64,000 nucleotides of DNA, taken from contig OY970387.1 in NCBI GenBank assembly GCA_963719485.1, forward strand, positions 1,984,001-2,048,000, in the 5' to 3' direction. Within the stretch, counting starts at the first letter, position 1. Every line of letters begins with the position of its first letter. Both the position numbers and the translations under genes were made by a program. Below, piece after piece: positions 17,493 through 26,045 of this stretch. This DNA comes from Bog-473 sp963719485 (GTDB lineage Bacteria; Actinomycetota; Acidimicrobiia; Acidimicrobiales; RAAP-2). The notes under the pieces were generated by a model, which searched no databases, was not told where the DNA came from, and saw only the letters and a program-made list of their open reading frames with translations.

Positions 17493-18727
17493 CAGACGCG
17501 TACATCGTCGGCGGCGTGCGAACGCCGGTCGGTCGCTATGGCGGCTCGTTGTCCCACATACGCACCGATGACCTGCTGGGTCGGACGATGGTGGCCGCAT
17601 GTGAGAAAGTCGGTGTCCCGCTCGAGAAGATCGAGGACATCTCGGCCGGCTGCGTGAACGTGGCCCACGAAGGCATGGGGGATATCGCGCGCTGGGGTGC
17701 GCTGGCCGCGGGGTTCCCCGATTCTGTGCCCGCGGTCACCGTCAACCGTTTCTGCGCCTCGTCGCTCACGGGTGCCATCTCCATTGCCCACGCCATACGG
17801 AGCGGCGAGCTCGGGATCGGGCTCGCCGCCGGGGTCGAGTCCATGTCGCGCTCGGGCTGGGCCAACATGAAAGGTGACGCCCCGTTCAGCCCCCGCGGAC
17901 CGGTCCTCCTGCTCGACACCATGTGGGCCGGGGCTGGCGGGCCGCCGAACCCGGTCCTGCTCGCTCGCAACGCGTACGTCGAGATGATCAAGACGGCACA
18001 AAACGTGGCTGACCGCTACCGTCTCAGTCGCGAGGAGATAGACGCCTTCGCGTTGCGCTCCCACCACCACGCCGCCGCCGCCCGTGACTCGGGTCGCTTC
18101 GCCGCCGAGATCCATCCGATCGAGATCCCTGGGACCAGGAAGGCGCCCGGCCGGACCTTCGAGCACGACGAGACGATCCGAGGTGACACCACCCTCGAGC
18201 AGTTGGCCGCGCTCCCTCCTCAGCCCAACACCACACAGATGACCGCGGGGAATTCGTCGCCACTCAGCGATGGTGCCTCCGCCGTCCTCCTCGCCTCGGA
18301 GGAGGCTGCCCAGGCCCTCGAGCTGAGTCCCCTGGCGCGAGTCGTGGCGTCGGCGACATACGCCCTCGACCCCCAGTTCATGGGGATCGCCCCCGCCTTC
18401 GCCATCGCGAAGGCGCTCGAACGAGCTCGGCTCGCACCGAGGGAGATAGACGTCTGGGAGGTGCACGAGGCCTTCGCGGCCCAGGCCCTCGGTGTCCTGC
18501 GGGAGCTGCCGATCCAGCTGGACGGTTTCGTGGTGCCCGACGATCGGCTCAATCCCAACGGCGGCGCGGTGGCCATCGGCCATCCGTTCGGATCTTCCGG
18601 GACGCGCTACGTCCTGACGTTGGCCACCGAACTGAACGTGCGCCAGGTGCGCTACGGCGTCCTCGGCGTCTGTGTCGGATCGGGCCAGGGGGTCGCCCTC
18701 GTCCTGGAGAATGCGAACGCGACCTAA
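17489..18727 (+). CDS. Thiolase-family acyl-CoA acetyltransferase
   Basis: 412 residues. Catalytic Cys in NRFCASSL, His in HEAFAAQ and in GGAVAIGHPFGSSG, and second Cys in GVCVGSGQG. This is the full degradative/biosynthetic thiolase set, which cleaves or forms beta-ketoacyl-CoA. GTG start overlapping the osmC stop is chosen because the protein then begins at TDAYIVGGVRTPVG, the family's beta1 strand; a longer frame inside osmC is not needed. Probably fatty-acid or side-chain beta-oxidation. Confidence 0.9.
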   Translation: MTDAYIVGGVRTPVGRYGGSLSHIRTDDLLGRTMVAACEKVGVPLEKIEDISAGCVNVAHEGMGDIARWGALAAGFPDSVPAVTVNRFCASSLTGAISIAHAIRSGELGIGLAAGVESMSRSGWANMKGDAPFSPRGPVLLLDTMWAGAGGPPNPVLLARNAYVEMIKTAQNVADRYRLSREEIDAFALRSHHHAAAARDSGRFAAEIHPIEIPGTRKAPGRTFEHDETIRGDTTLEQLAALPPQPNTTQMTAGNSSPLSDGASAVLLASEEAAQALELSPLARVVASATYALDPQFMGIAPAFAIAKALERARLAPREIDVWEVHEAFAAQALGVLRELPIQLDGFVVPDDRLNPNGGAVAIGHPFGSSGTRYVLTLATELNVRQVRYGVLGVCVGSGQGVALVLENANAT

Positions 18728-18763
18728 TGGGACGATTGGGACTCCAACGGAAGGATTGTCACC

Positions 18764-18913
18764 ATGGCAGATGACCGCGGGGCGCCACACGCTGACGAGG
18801 TTCCGCCCGACCAGCCGGGTGACGAGCTCGACGAAGCGGAGGAGGAGTCGTTCCCAGCCAGTGATCCCCCAGCCTCGTGGTCCGGCCCCGAGGAATCGGC
18901 ACCCGACGAATGA
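18764..18913 (+). CDS. Tiny acidic protein with ESFPASDPPA motif
   Basis: 49 residues, very acidic. It contains E-E-S-F-P-A-S-D-P-P-A-S-W, a motif that I recognise from many short bacterial proteins of unknown role. ATG preceded by GGAAGGA. It lies 36 bases after the thiolase stop on the same strand. Function unknown; probably intrinsically disordered. Confidence 0.65.
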   Translation: MADDRGAPHADEVPPDQPGDELDEAEEESFPASDPPASWSGPEESAPDE

Positions 18914-18963
18914 GGTGACTGGCACATCGATCCCGACAGGGTTGTCGAGACGCCAGCCCTGAG

Positions 18964-19473
18964 TCAGGGTTTGCGACCGCGCACAAGAACGGTACCGACG
19001 ACGGCGAGGACAACGGCTCCAACGCCCTCGACGACGAGCGAGAGACCGGCGTACGGTGCCGCGAGGGTGTCCTTGAAGCCGAACAGTCCGAAAGAGACGC
19101 TCCACAGCAACCCGCCGGTGGTCGCGATCAGGAATCCAGCAGCCGCGACGACCATGAGTAGTCGCCGCCATAACAAGAGGAGCACCGCCAGCACCAGTCC
19201 AGCGACTCCCTGGATGAGGAATAACGGACCGATGGTTGGGATGCTGCGGTAACCAGATGACCACAACTGCAGGTGAATTTCACTTGACGACGCCAACAAA
19301 GCCGACCCAACGAGCAGACCCACCACAATTCCTGCTCGCCTCGTCACGGAGCCCGAAGGCCCCACCGATGCGTAACTCAAGGTTCGCCGGACAATGCGAC
19401 GGTGAGAGGGTCGCGCTCCTTCGGTTGGAGTGCGGCTTCGACGTTGATCCGGACTCGCCTCGATCGTTGACAT
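18964..19473 (-). CDS. Small integral membrane protein, four predicted helices
   Basis: 169 residues: a charged N-terminal tail (~45 residues, Arg/Ser/Pro-rich) and four hydrophobic segments (GIVVGLLVGSALLA, FLIQGVAGLVLAVLLLLW, LLMVVAAAGFLIATTGGL, VEGVGAVVLAVVGTVLV). No catalytic motif. The tail could start later, as several Met-free stretches separate it from segment 1. First of several minus-strand small genes in a stress-related neighbourhood. Function unknown. Confidence 0.65.
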   Translation of the reverse strand: MSTIEASPDQRRSRTPTEGARPSHRRIVRRTLSYASVGPSGSVTRRAGIVVGLLVGSALLASSSEIHLQLWSSGYRSIPTIGPLFLIQGVAGLVLAVLLLLWRRLLMVVAAAGFLIATTGGLLWSVSFGLFGFKDTLAAPYAGLSLVVEGVGAVVLAVVGTVLVRGRKP

Positions 19474-19485
19474 GACCGTTTTGCC

Positions 19486-19671
19486 TTAGTACGTGCGGTG
19501 GTCGTGCAGCGAACACCGTCCGTTGGGGTTATAGAGGGAAAGGCGAGTGTCGCACCCTTCGACCATGCACGTTCGGCCTCGTCCATATGTCCGCAGGGGG
19601 CGACCGTGTATCAAGTCAGAACCGACTACCTGTCTCGATCCGTAGCCCCCGAATTTCGAGTATGTCGTCAT
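19486..19671 (-). CDS. Small Cys/His protein, possible zinc ribbon
   Basis: 61 residues. The C-terminal half reads C-MVEG-C then TRLSLYNPNGR-C-SLH, a C-x4-C...C-x2-H pattern that could bind Zn. Similar C..GC.T.LS.YN...C..H segments occur in small actinobacterial proteins. Start chosen at MTTYSKFG, with AAGG nine bases upstream; a 15-residue longer start is possible. Follows another small gene by 32 bases. Role unknown; perhaps a DNA- or protein-binding accessory. Confidence 0.6.
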   Translation of the reverse strand: MTTYSKFGGYGSRQVVGSDLIHGRPLRTYGRGRTCMVEGCDTRLSLYNPNGRCSLHDHRTY

Positions 19672-19703
19672 GGGTCGTACCTTTCTCTGAGTGAGTTGTC
19701 GGT

Positions 19704-19946
19704 TCAGGCGCTGCACGCGTCATCGACGAGCACCTCTTGGTCCGTCTTCTGAGTGACCGAGGGACCCACGAAAGACGCAACGGACGATCGCTGGCTCGGC
19801 AGCGCGTTGAGACGCTTCGAGAAGCGCCGAGCCCGATGCTCCAACCAGATTGCCGACATCAGCAGTTGACCCGCCGCACTGACAGCTTGACGGTCGATTG
19901 CAGTTCGACCCGACTCTGAGCTCGTGTTGCCATCTTGGATCCACAT
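19704..19946 (-). CDS. Small protein of unknown function
   Basis: 80 residues, no recognised motif. Supported mainly by a strong ribosome site, GAAGGAG seven bases before the ATG, and by its position as the first of two closely spaced minus-strand genes. Central part is amphipathic (GQLLMSAIWLEHRARRFSKRL). The 209 bases to the next gene upstream hold nothing I can name. Confidence 0.45.
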   Translation of the reverse strand: MWIQDGNTSSESGRTAIDRQAVSAAGQLLMSAIWLEHRARRFSKRLNALPSQRSSVASFVGPSVTQKTDQEVLVDDACSA

Positions 19947-20155
19947 TCGACCGCTCCTTCGCTCACAACGAGTGTGCGTTCCTCTGACGTCCTATATGGG
20001 GCCGGGTTACGCGCCATACGACGACACGTTGGCCGAGCCGTTGCGCGCCACTTCGAAGCTGGTTCGAGAACGGTGTCCGACCGGCCGGGTCGAAATGGCC
20101 TTCGAGGTCGGACGAACGACAAGACGGGTCTCGTCTGTCCGGGGATGCTTGGCGA

Positions 20156-20809
20156 TCAGATGAAGATGGCTGACGCGACAACGGCACCGGAAGAGTCGTA
20201 GAGCGTTGCTCCTCGAACCTTTCCAGCGTCCATCTGGATGCTCTGCGAAAAGGCACCGCTTCCATCGTGGAGTTGCACGGTGCCTGCTGCCACGACCGCC
20301 CCGTTGGCAAGATGCAATTCACACCGCACGGTTCCGTTCGAGTGCGGAACGTCCACGTTCATGAACACCCAGGAAGGGTGGCCGTGGTAAAGGACGATTT
20401 GTCCCGCGACCTGGCCGGTAGGAGCCTCGAAGGTAGCGGTGCGCAGAGCCTGTCCTTGCGGCACTGCTGTCGCGGACTGCTGAACCGTGGCCTTGTTCGA
20501 GGTCTCCGTCACGGCAACGGTCCCCCCCACAAGCGCCAACCCCGCGGCAACTGCGACGATCGCGGCGCGGCCTCGGTGCATCCTGAGCGGGCGGACGTTC
20601 GTCTCCTCCGATGGGCTGAAGGTATCGGCCAGTTGCTCGTGCAACTCTGCAACGAAGGTCTCGTCAGGCATCGCGTCGCCGGGGCGTGCGGCCCGGAGCG
20701 CAATGGCGACACGCAGCATCTCGGCGTCTTCGGAATCCGCCTGGAAAGCCCGAGGACGTCGTCCCGCAACGAGAGCGTCGAGAAAAGCGGTCATGCGTCG
20801 GGTGGTCAC
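20156..20809 (-). CDS. Anti-sigma factor, single-pass membrane protein
   Basis: 217 residues. N-terminal ~90 residues are cytoplasmic and charged, one transmembrane helix follows (AAIVAVAAGLALVGGTVAV, ~residues 98-116), and the rest is an outside beta-rich domain (LYHGHPSWVFMNVDV, GTVRCELHL). This layout, with a GTG overlapping the ECF sigma stop (GTGA), is that of a membrane anti-sigma that holds the sigma factor until cleaved. No HxxxCxxC zinc motif, so it is not the classic ZAS type. Start overlapping the sigma gene is preferred over a much longer frame inside it. Confidence 0.78.
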   Translation of the reverse strand: MTTRRMTAFLDALVAGRRPRAFQADSEDAEMLRVAIALRAARPGDAMPDETFVAELHEQLADTFSPSEETNVRPLRMHRGRAAIVAVAAGLALVGGTVAVTETSNKATVQQSATAVPQGQALRTATFEAPTGQVAGQIVLYHGHPSWVFMNVDVPHSNGTVRCELHLANGAVVAAGTVQLHDGSGAFSQSIQMDAGKVRGATLYDSSGAVVASAIFI

Positions 20810-21402
20810 TGTTCGACCTCCAGTCCCGCCTTGGCTGCCATGCGCAGGGCTCGGTGTTGCAGGACCTTGGCGTTGCTGACGCTGACCCCCATCGCCTGCG
20901 CAGCTTCTTTGATGGAGCATGCCTCAAGGAAGCGAAGCTCGAGTATGCGCCGATAGCGATCGGGCAGGGCCGCAAGGATCTTTCCGGCGCGCTGAGGGGC
21001 ATCGCTCGGCTCCTGGGGTCCCGATGGCTCAACGAGAGAATTCATGTCCGTCTCGGGGTCGATGGAGGTGACGGAAGTCCCCAGAGTCCGCCGCCAGTGT
21101 GAAGCGAGAACAGTTTGCGCTGTTGTCAGAAGATACGACCGCACTTCACCTTTCGACGACCCCATCTTCAGCGGCCCGAGAGCCGTCCGGAAGACCTCCG
21201 ACGTGAGATCTTCGGCGTCGGGACGGTTGCCGACTCGTGCGTACATCAAGCGGTAGAGACGGTCGACGTTGTCGCGGTACACGGACTCCCAGTCGGTGTA
21301 GGAATCGGCGTCAAGCACGCGCAGGCGGATCACCTCGTGTTCGCCCGAGGTGGTGGGGGTTTCGACAACCCGGGTCAGTGAGGGCTTCGGAGCAGGAAAC
21401 AT
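20806..21402 (-). CDS. ECF-family RNA polymerase sigma factor
   Basis: 198 residues. Sigma-2 region ~residues 40-105 (YRDNVDRLYRLMYARVGNRPDAEDLTSEVF) and sigma-4 ~140-190 (ALPDRYRRILELRFLEACSIKEAAQAMGVSVSNAKV, split here as two motifs). ATG at the start has no visible Shine-Dalgarno; the TGTAAC/GTATCT element ends nine bases before it, so the message may be nearly leaderless. Partner anti-sigma overlaps its stop. Likely directs transcription of its own operon and of the neighbouring envelope genes that share the element. Confidence 0.9.
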   Translation of the reverse strand: MFPAPKPSLTRVVETPTTSGEHEVIRLRVLDADSYTDWESVYRDNVDRLYRLMYARVGNRPDAEDLTSEVFRTALGPLKMGSSKGEVRSYLLTTAQTVLASHWRRTLGTSVTSIDPETDMNSLVEPSGPQEPSDAPQRAGKILAALPDRYRRILELRFLEACSIKEAAQAMGVSVSNAKVLQHRALRMAAKAGLEVEQ

Positions 21403-21411
21403 CTCATCTTA

Positions 21412-21431
21412 AGATACGGAGGGGGGTTACA
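21412..21431 (-). promoter_or_regulatory. TGTAAC-N8-GTATCT element A (sigma gene)
   Basis: TGTAAC, eight bases, GTATCT on the minus strand, ending nine bases before the sigma factor ATG. One of four like-spaced copies in 4 kb. The spacing is short for a -35/-10 pair, so TGTAAC may be a binding site rather than -35. Confidence 0.55.
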
Positions 21432-21559
21432 ACCGGCCTGGCCTGCTCTGATCCCTCAGGCGTCGTCCCTTGAGGGGGGCACCGGCCTCCTCGGCAGGGA
21501 AGGGGGTCCGTTACCGAGGAGCCGGCGCCAGAGCACCTTGGCGGGGAGTGCTCGCGGAG

Positions 21560-21579
21560 AGATAGCCGGAGGGGTTACA
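21560..21579 (-). promoter_or_regulatory. TGTAAC-N8-CTATCT element B
   Basis: Second minus-strand copy, about 160 bases upstream of the sigma gene; it differs from element C at few positions over 22 bases. Could be a distal promoter of the sigma/anti-sigma operon. Confidence 0.5.
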
Positions 21580-21629
21580 CGTCCCCACCTTCGAGTCCCC
21601 CCCGAATGGCCTGATTCCGTCGTTGCCTG

Positions 21630-21649
21630 TGTAACTCCGCGCCATATGC
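21630..21649 (+). promoter_or_regulatory. TGTAAC-N8-ATATGC element D (secreted-protein operon)
   Basis: Plus-strand copy ending 36 bases before the ATG of the secreted-repeat gene, a fitting distance for a promoter with an AGGAGG leader. The second half is the most diverged of the four. Confidence 0.5.
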
Positions 21650-21684
21650 CCCACTGCCAAATCGAACACACAGGAGGCCTCATC

Positions 21685-22227
21685 ATGGATCACCGTCGAA
21701 GTGCCATCATCGGCGGAGCGGTCGCGCTCTCGTCATTCTTTGCCCTGGGCGCCGGTGCCGCCACGGGTGCCGCCGCACCGAGCACCTCGGCGCCAGCGCC
21801 TTCGGTCCACGTCGTGAACACGACACAACCGACGGTGCACACCACAACCACGCAAGTGGGCGCAAAGACCGAAACGGTCCTCGTCAACGCCAAGGGCCTG
21901 CCCCTCTACTACTACCAGGCTGACACAGCCAAGAAGTCACAGGTGGGCGGCGTACTGGCGCAACTGTGGCCTGCGCTGGTCTCGGCCAAGCCCACCGCGG
22001 CGGGGGTCAAGGGCAAAGTCGTCTCGGTGAAGCAAGCCGACGGTCGCCAGGTGACCTACAACGGCCACTTCCTCTACACCTTCGTGGACGACTCTCCCGG
22101 ACACGTCACGGGACAAGGTGTCAGCAACTTCTTCGTTGCCACTCCCAACATTCGGGCCATCGGCGGCGCAACGACAGTCAAGGCCGCTCCCGCACCGGCA
22201 ACTCCGTCACGCGGATATGGCTACTGA
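21685..22227 (+). CDS. Secreted-repeat protein (COG4315-like)
   Basis: 180 residues. Signal-peptide-like N-terminus (RRSAIIGGAVALSSFFALGAGAATGAAA), a Thr/Ser/Pro linker, then the repeat found in secreted bacterial proteins of unknown function: VLVNAKGLPLYYY...LWPAL, and NGHFLYTFVDDSPGHVTGQGV. No lipobox Cys, so it is probably exported rather than lipid-anchored. AGGAGG seven bases before the ATG. Heads a plus-strand operon; its end overlaps the next start by 11 bases. Confidence 0.78.
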   Translation: MDHRRSAIIGGAVALSSFFALGAGAATGAAAPSTSAPAPSVHVVNTTQPTVHTTTTQVGAKTETVLVNAKGLPLYYYQADTAKKSQVGGVLAQLWPALVSAKPTAAGVKGKVVSVKQADGRQVTYNGHFLYTFVDDSPGHVTGQGVSNFFVATPNIRAIGGATTVKAAPAPATPSRGYGY

Positions 22228-23377
22228 TCACGCCGACGTCGCCCTCGCTGAACGGGATAGCCCCCTCCGCGAGGGCCGAAGCTCCGTTCGCAGCGCCGCG
22301 GTGGTGCCGGCGTCGGAGCGAGACGTCACCGCTGATGCCACGGAGCGCCGAGGGAACGCGCACCTGCTACACGGCGGCGTTTCCGTCCTCACCGTGGCTG
22401 CGTTCGTGGTGCTCGTCCTCGGGAGGCGGACCGCGCTGACGCGGTCCCTGGGGCGGATCGGCCACCCGCAGTGGTCATGGATCGCCCTGGGGATCGCGCT
22501 CGAGGTGTCGTCCATGGCAACCTTCGCCACCATGCAGCGTCGCCTGCTCCGGGTCGGAGGGAGACGGGTGCCGACCGGGCCGATGATGGCCACGACTCTG
22601 GCGGCCAACGCACTGTCGGTGTCTGTGCCGGTGGCCGGCCCGGAATTGGGCGCCGCCTTCACGTTCCGGCGCTTCAAAGAGCAGGGTGCGGACACATCCC
22701 TGGCGGGCTGGACGCTCCTGGTCGGGGGGCTCGCCTCATGGTTCGGTGCACTTGTCGTCCTGACCGTGGGCGGAGTGCTCTCGGGCAACGTTGTCGTCGC
22801 CGGGGTCACCATCCTGGCCGCCGTTCTCGGCGTCTTCGCTGGTCTCGGCCTCTGGCTCGGTGTGGGTCGGACGCGCCTGCGCCTCGTCCTGGCACGTTCG
22901 GTGGCACGGGCGATCCAGTTGGCATCCCGGTTCCTTCCCCGCCCCATCGAAGACCCGGCCGCCACGGTCAATGGCTGGATCGAGGGTCTCGGGTCGCTGC
23001 GCCCCTCCAAGACAGAGTGGGGCAAGGTCGGGGGGTTGGGGCTCGCCAACTGGCTCACTGACATCGGCGTCCTCGCCATGAGCATCCTGGCGCTTGGCGG
23101 CGCGGTGCCGTGGCGCTCGCTGCTCTTGATTTACGGCCTGGCGACCCTGATTGGAAGCCTGGGGATCACCCCGGGTGGACTCGGGTTGGTCGAGGGCACG
23201 CTGTGCCTCGGTTTGGTCAGCACCGGCATCCCGGCCGCGTTGGCTCTGGCCGCGGTGCTGCTGTATCGGCTCGTCAGCTTCTGGCTCGTCATGGCGACAG
23301 GGTGGCTGGTCCTTCTCTGGTTGCGATTTGACCGGGTACCGCACGTCCTATCGATCTCAGGGAGCGTGGCGCAGTGA
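22217..23377 (+). CDS. YbhN/UPF0104-type integral membrane protein
   Basis: 386 residues with about eight transmembrane helices after a ~50-residue charged head. The layout and motifs (ANALSVSVPVAGPELGAAFTFRRF, GSLGITPGGLGLVEGTL) are those of the lysylphosphatidylglycerol-synthetase transmembrane domain/UPF0104 family. No aminoacyl-transfer domain is attached. Such proteins are linked to lipid transport or flipping. Start chosen inside the end of the previous gene, where the N-terminus begins MATDHADV. The stop overlaps the FtsH GTG. Confidence 0.85.
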   Translation: MATDHADVALAERDSPLREGRSSVRSAAVVPASERDVTADATERRGNAHLLHGGVSVLTVAAFVVLVLGRRTALTRSLGRIGHPQWSWIALGIALEVSSMATFATMQRRLLRVGGRRVPTGPMMATTLAANALSVSVPVAGPELGAAFTFRRFKEQGADTSLAGWTLLVGGLASWFGALVVLTVGGVLSGNVVVAGVTILAAVLGVFAGLGLWLGVGRTRLRLVLARSVARAIQLASRFLPRPIEDPAATVNGWIEGLGSLRPSKTEWGKVGGLGLANWLTDIGVLAMSILALGGAVPWRSLLLIYGLATLIGSLGITPGGLGLVEGTLCLGLVSTGIPAALALAAVLLYRLVSFWLVMATGWLVLLWLRFDRVPHVLSISGSVAQ

Positions 23378-25260
23378 GCACCCCGAACGCGCACCGATTC
23401 AACTCGTCCGCTTCGCGCCGCCAATCAGACTCCCCGACGCCGCCTCGTCGGGGGCGGACCTGGCTGCCTTTCGTCGGAGTCGGAGCGGCCCTCCTGCTCG
23501 TGCGCACCCTGGGTGCTCGAGGCCCGTCCGTGCGCTCCTTCTCCTACTCGGCATTCCTGTCCCAGGTGCAGTCGAACCACATCAGGTCCGCCGCCATAAA
23601 CCCGGCCGGTGCCGTGTCGGGCACCTTGAGGAGCGGGACCGGGTACACGAGCCAGATCCCGTCCGCGCTGCCGGATCCGCAGTTGCCGGGACTTCTCAGG
23701 GCCCACCATGTCGCGATCAGTGGCGTCGGCGCCCAGACAAGTATCGGTGCCGTCATCGTTTCGCTCCTGCCCTTGCTGTTCTTCGTGGCCTTCTTCGTGT
23801 GGATCGGACGCCGAGGGCTCCGTCAGGCCACGGGCGGGATCAAGGGCATCGGCGGGTCCAAAGCGAAGCTCTACGACGAAGAGCGTCCGTCAGTGGGGTT
23901 TGCCGACGTTGCCGGCTATGAGGCCGCCAAGCGGGAGGTTTCCGAGGTCGTCGATTTTCTGAAGCATCCCGAAAAATACGTCGGCGCGGGTGCCACCGGT
24001 CCCCGAGGGGTCCTCATGGTCGGTCCCCCGGGGACGGGAAAGACCTTGCTGGCCCGAGCGGTGGCAGGCGAAGCCGAGGTGCCGTTCTTCGCCTTGACCG
24101 GCTCGAGTTTCGTCGAATTGTTCGTCGGCGTCGGCGCGTCTCGGGCCCGTGCCGTCTTTGCAGATGCCCGGAAGAGAGCACCATCGATCATCTTCATCGA
24201 CGAGATCGACGCCATCGGTCAACGACGCGGCGGGTCGGTGTTCTCGAACGACGAGCGGGAACAAACCCTCAATCAGCTCTTGGCCGAAATGGACGGTTTC
24301 GACCCCACCGCCGGCGTCGTGGTGATGGCGGCCACGAACCGTCCGGAGATATTGGACCCTGCGCTGTTGCGCCCAGGCCGCTTCGACCGCCAGGTAGAGA
24401 TCCCGCTCCCCAACCAGTCGGAGCGTACGGCCATTCTGGCCACCCATGCTCGGAGCCGCCACCTCGCCGCCGACGTCGACCTCAACGCCGTCTCCCGCGG
24501 CACGCCGGGCTTTTCGGGAGCCGACCTGGCCAACCTCATCAACGAGGCGGCGATCGTTGCCGTGCGAGACAACCGTGATGTCATCGTGGCCAACGACCTC
24601 GACGAAGCGCGGGACCGCATCTTGCTCGGACCTCGCGATTCGTCGAATGCGTTGATCCCGGGGGAACAACGGGCCGTCGCGACGCACGAGGCAGGGCATG
24701 CCCTGGTGGCCTTGTGCTCTGAGCACTCGGATCCCGTCGCCAAGGTGACGATCCTGCCTGCCGGTCAGTCCCTCGGAGCGACCCAGCAGCTGCCGACGGA
24801 CGAACGGCATCTCTATTCGGAGAGCTACCTCCGCGACTCTCTTGCCGTCCGTCTGGGAGGCCGCGCCGCCGAGCTCCTCGTGCTGGGCGAAGCATCAACC
24901 GGCGCTGCGAACGACCTCGCAGGGGCGACCGAGCTCGCGACGAGGATGGTCCGGGACTGGGGTTTCTCGGCTCGTTTGGGGCCAGTGGGCTTCGGGTCGG
25001 GAGGACCGGCCTATCTGGGTCATCACTCAGCGGATGGTCGGCCCTACGCCGAGGGGACCCAGCTCGTCATCGACGAGGAGGTCAGCCGCATGCTCTCCGA
25101 AGCCGGAGTGAGGGCCCAGGCGATTCTCTCTGAACGTCGTGTGGCCCTCGACGCCGTCATCGATCTCCTCCTCGAGAAGGAGACGATCAGCGGAGCCGAA
25201 TTGATGGACGCCGTGCGCAGTTCCGTCGACAACACTGAGGCGGTGGCCCTCAGTCGCTGA
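23374..25260 (+). CDS. FtsH-family AAA membrane metalloprotease
   Basis: 628 residues. N-terminal membrane segment (LPFVGVGAALLLVRTL), a ~80-residue outside domain, second membrane segment (GAVIVSLLPLLFFVAFFVWIG), then AAA module: Walker A GPPGTGKT, Walker B IIFIDEIDA, second region of homology ATNRPEILDPALLRPGRFD. Peptidase zinc motif HEAGH with later Asp-containing helix. All key residues present. GTG start overlaps the preceding stop (GTGA). Its linkage to a secreted repeat and a YbhN protein, and its divergence from a standard folE/folP/ftsH setting, suggest a second, specialised FtsH. Confidence 0.92.
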   Translation: MSTPNAHRFNSSASRRQSDSPTPPRRGRTWLPFVGVGAALLLVRTLGARGPSVRSFSYSAFLSQVQSNHIRSAAINPAGAVSGTLRSGTGYTSQIPSALPDPQLPGLLRAHHVAISGVGAQTSIGAVIVSLLPLLFFVAFFVWIGRRGLRQATGGIKGIGGSKAKLYDEERPSVGFADVAGYEAAKREVSEVVDFLKHPEKYVGAGATGPRGVLMVGPPGTGKTLLARAVAGEAEVPFFALTGSSFVELFVGVGASRARAVFADARKRAPSIIFIDEIDAIGQRRGGSVFSNDEREQTLNQLLAEMDGFDPTAGVVVMAATNRPEILDPALLRPGRFDRQVEIPLPNQSERTAILATHARSRHLAADVDLNAVSRGTPGFSGADLANLINEAAIVAVRDNRDVIVANDLDEARDRILLGPRDSSNALIPGEQRAVATHEAGHALVALCSEHSDPVAKVTILPAGQSLGATQQLPTDERHLYSESYLRDSLAVRLGGRAAELLVLGEASTGAANDLAGATELATRMVRDWGFSARLGPVGFGSGGPAYLGHHSADGRPYAEGTQLVIDEEVSRMLSEAGVRAQAILSERRVALDAVIDLLLEKETISGAELMDAVRSSVDNTEAVALSR

Positions 25261-25293
25261 CAACGCGACCAGTGGCCCGTTGACCGGCCGCGG

Positions 25294-25313
25294 TGTAACC
25301 CTCCCCGCTATCT
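25294..25313 (+). promoter_or_regulatory. TGTAAC-N8-CTATCT element C
   Basis: Plus-strand copy 65 bases before the next gene's ATG; near-identical to element B over 22 bases. Suggests the downstream membrane-protein gene belongs to the same regulon. Confidence 0.55.
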
Positions 25314-25377
25314 CACACGGGCAGCGCGAACAACCATGGTTCCGCAAACCCCCCACTCATTCACGAAGGGAGACATC

Positions 25378-25884
25378 ATGTCCACGCAGGTACTCTCGAG
25401 GAACTACGAGTACACCGACACTTCGCCGTCAGCGGCACTCGATCACGAGACGTCGCATGCGATCACCTCGGCCATTCTGCGGGCGACCGGGATCGTGTTG
25501 CTCATGAGTCTCGCCCTGATCCACGTCGTGCAGCTGGTTCCGACGTTCCAGGAAACGCCTCTGCTGGGTGTGGCGTACGTTTTCTTGATCGCAGCGGCTG
25601 TTGTCGTGGGGGCCCGTCTGGTCAAAGGTCACCAGCACGCCGTTCAACTCTGGCTCCCCGTCGCCGCTCTTGGACTGGCGGTGTTCGCCGGGTATGCGTT
25701 CACCCGGATCCTGAGCAGCCCGCTTGACAACCAGGACGTGGGCAACTGGTCCTGCACACTGGGAATGGCCGCTCTCTTCGTCGAGGCCTTGATGGTCGCG
25801 GTCGGCGCCTATGCCATCTCCCTCCGACGGGCTGTGTCCCTGCAGCCCCTCCCAATTCGCAGTGGCAGAAGTTCACGTCCATGA
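25378..25884 (+). CDS. Small integral membrane protein, four helices
   Basis: 168 residues with four hydrophobic segments (VLLMSLALIHVVQLV, LGVAYVFLIAAAVVVGARLV, LWLPVAALGLAVFAGYAF, LGMAALFVEALMVAVGAYAI). One His in the first helix and a Cys near the last. GAAGGGAG lies before this ATG; an ATG 42 bases upstream has no ribosome site. Preceded by element C, so probably part of the sigma regulon. Function unknown. The 161 bases to the next, convergent gene hold no clear terminator. Confidence 0.7.
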   Translation: MSTQVLSRNYEYTDTSPSAALDHETSHAITSAILRATGIVLLMSLALIHVVQLVPTFQETPLLGVAYVFLIAAAVVVGARLVKGHQHAVQLWLPVAALGLAVFAGYAFTRILSSPLDNQDVGNWSCTLGMAALFVEALMVAVGAYAISLRRAVSLQPLPIRSGRSSRP

Positions 25885-26045
25885 CGCACGCAGAACCGGC
25901 GCGCCAACGAAAGCCGACTCTCTGGGATTCGAAAGTGGCAGTCTGCCGCCGACTGGGATTCCTTTCCTGCGCGGACCGCGTCGATCGGCTGCCCGCTGAC
26001 CTTCGAATGGTCAGCCGGTTGCCGCAATCGGGACCATCCTGAATC

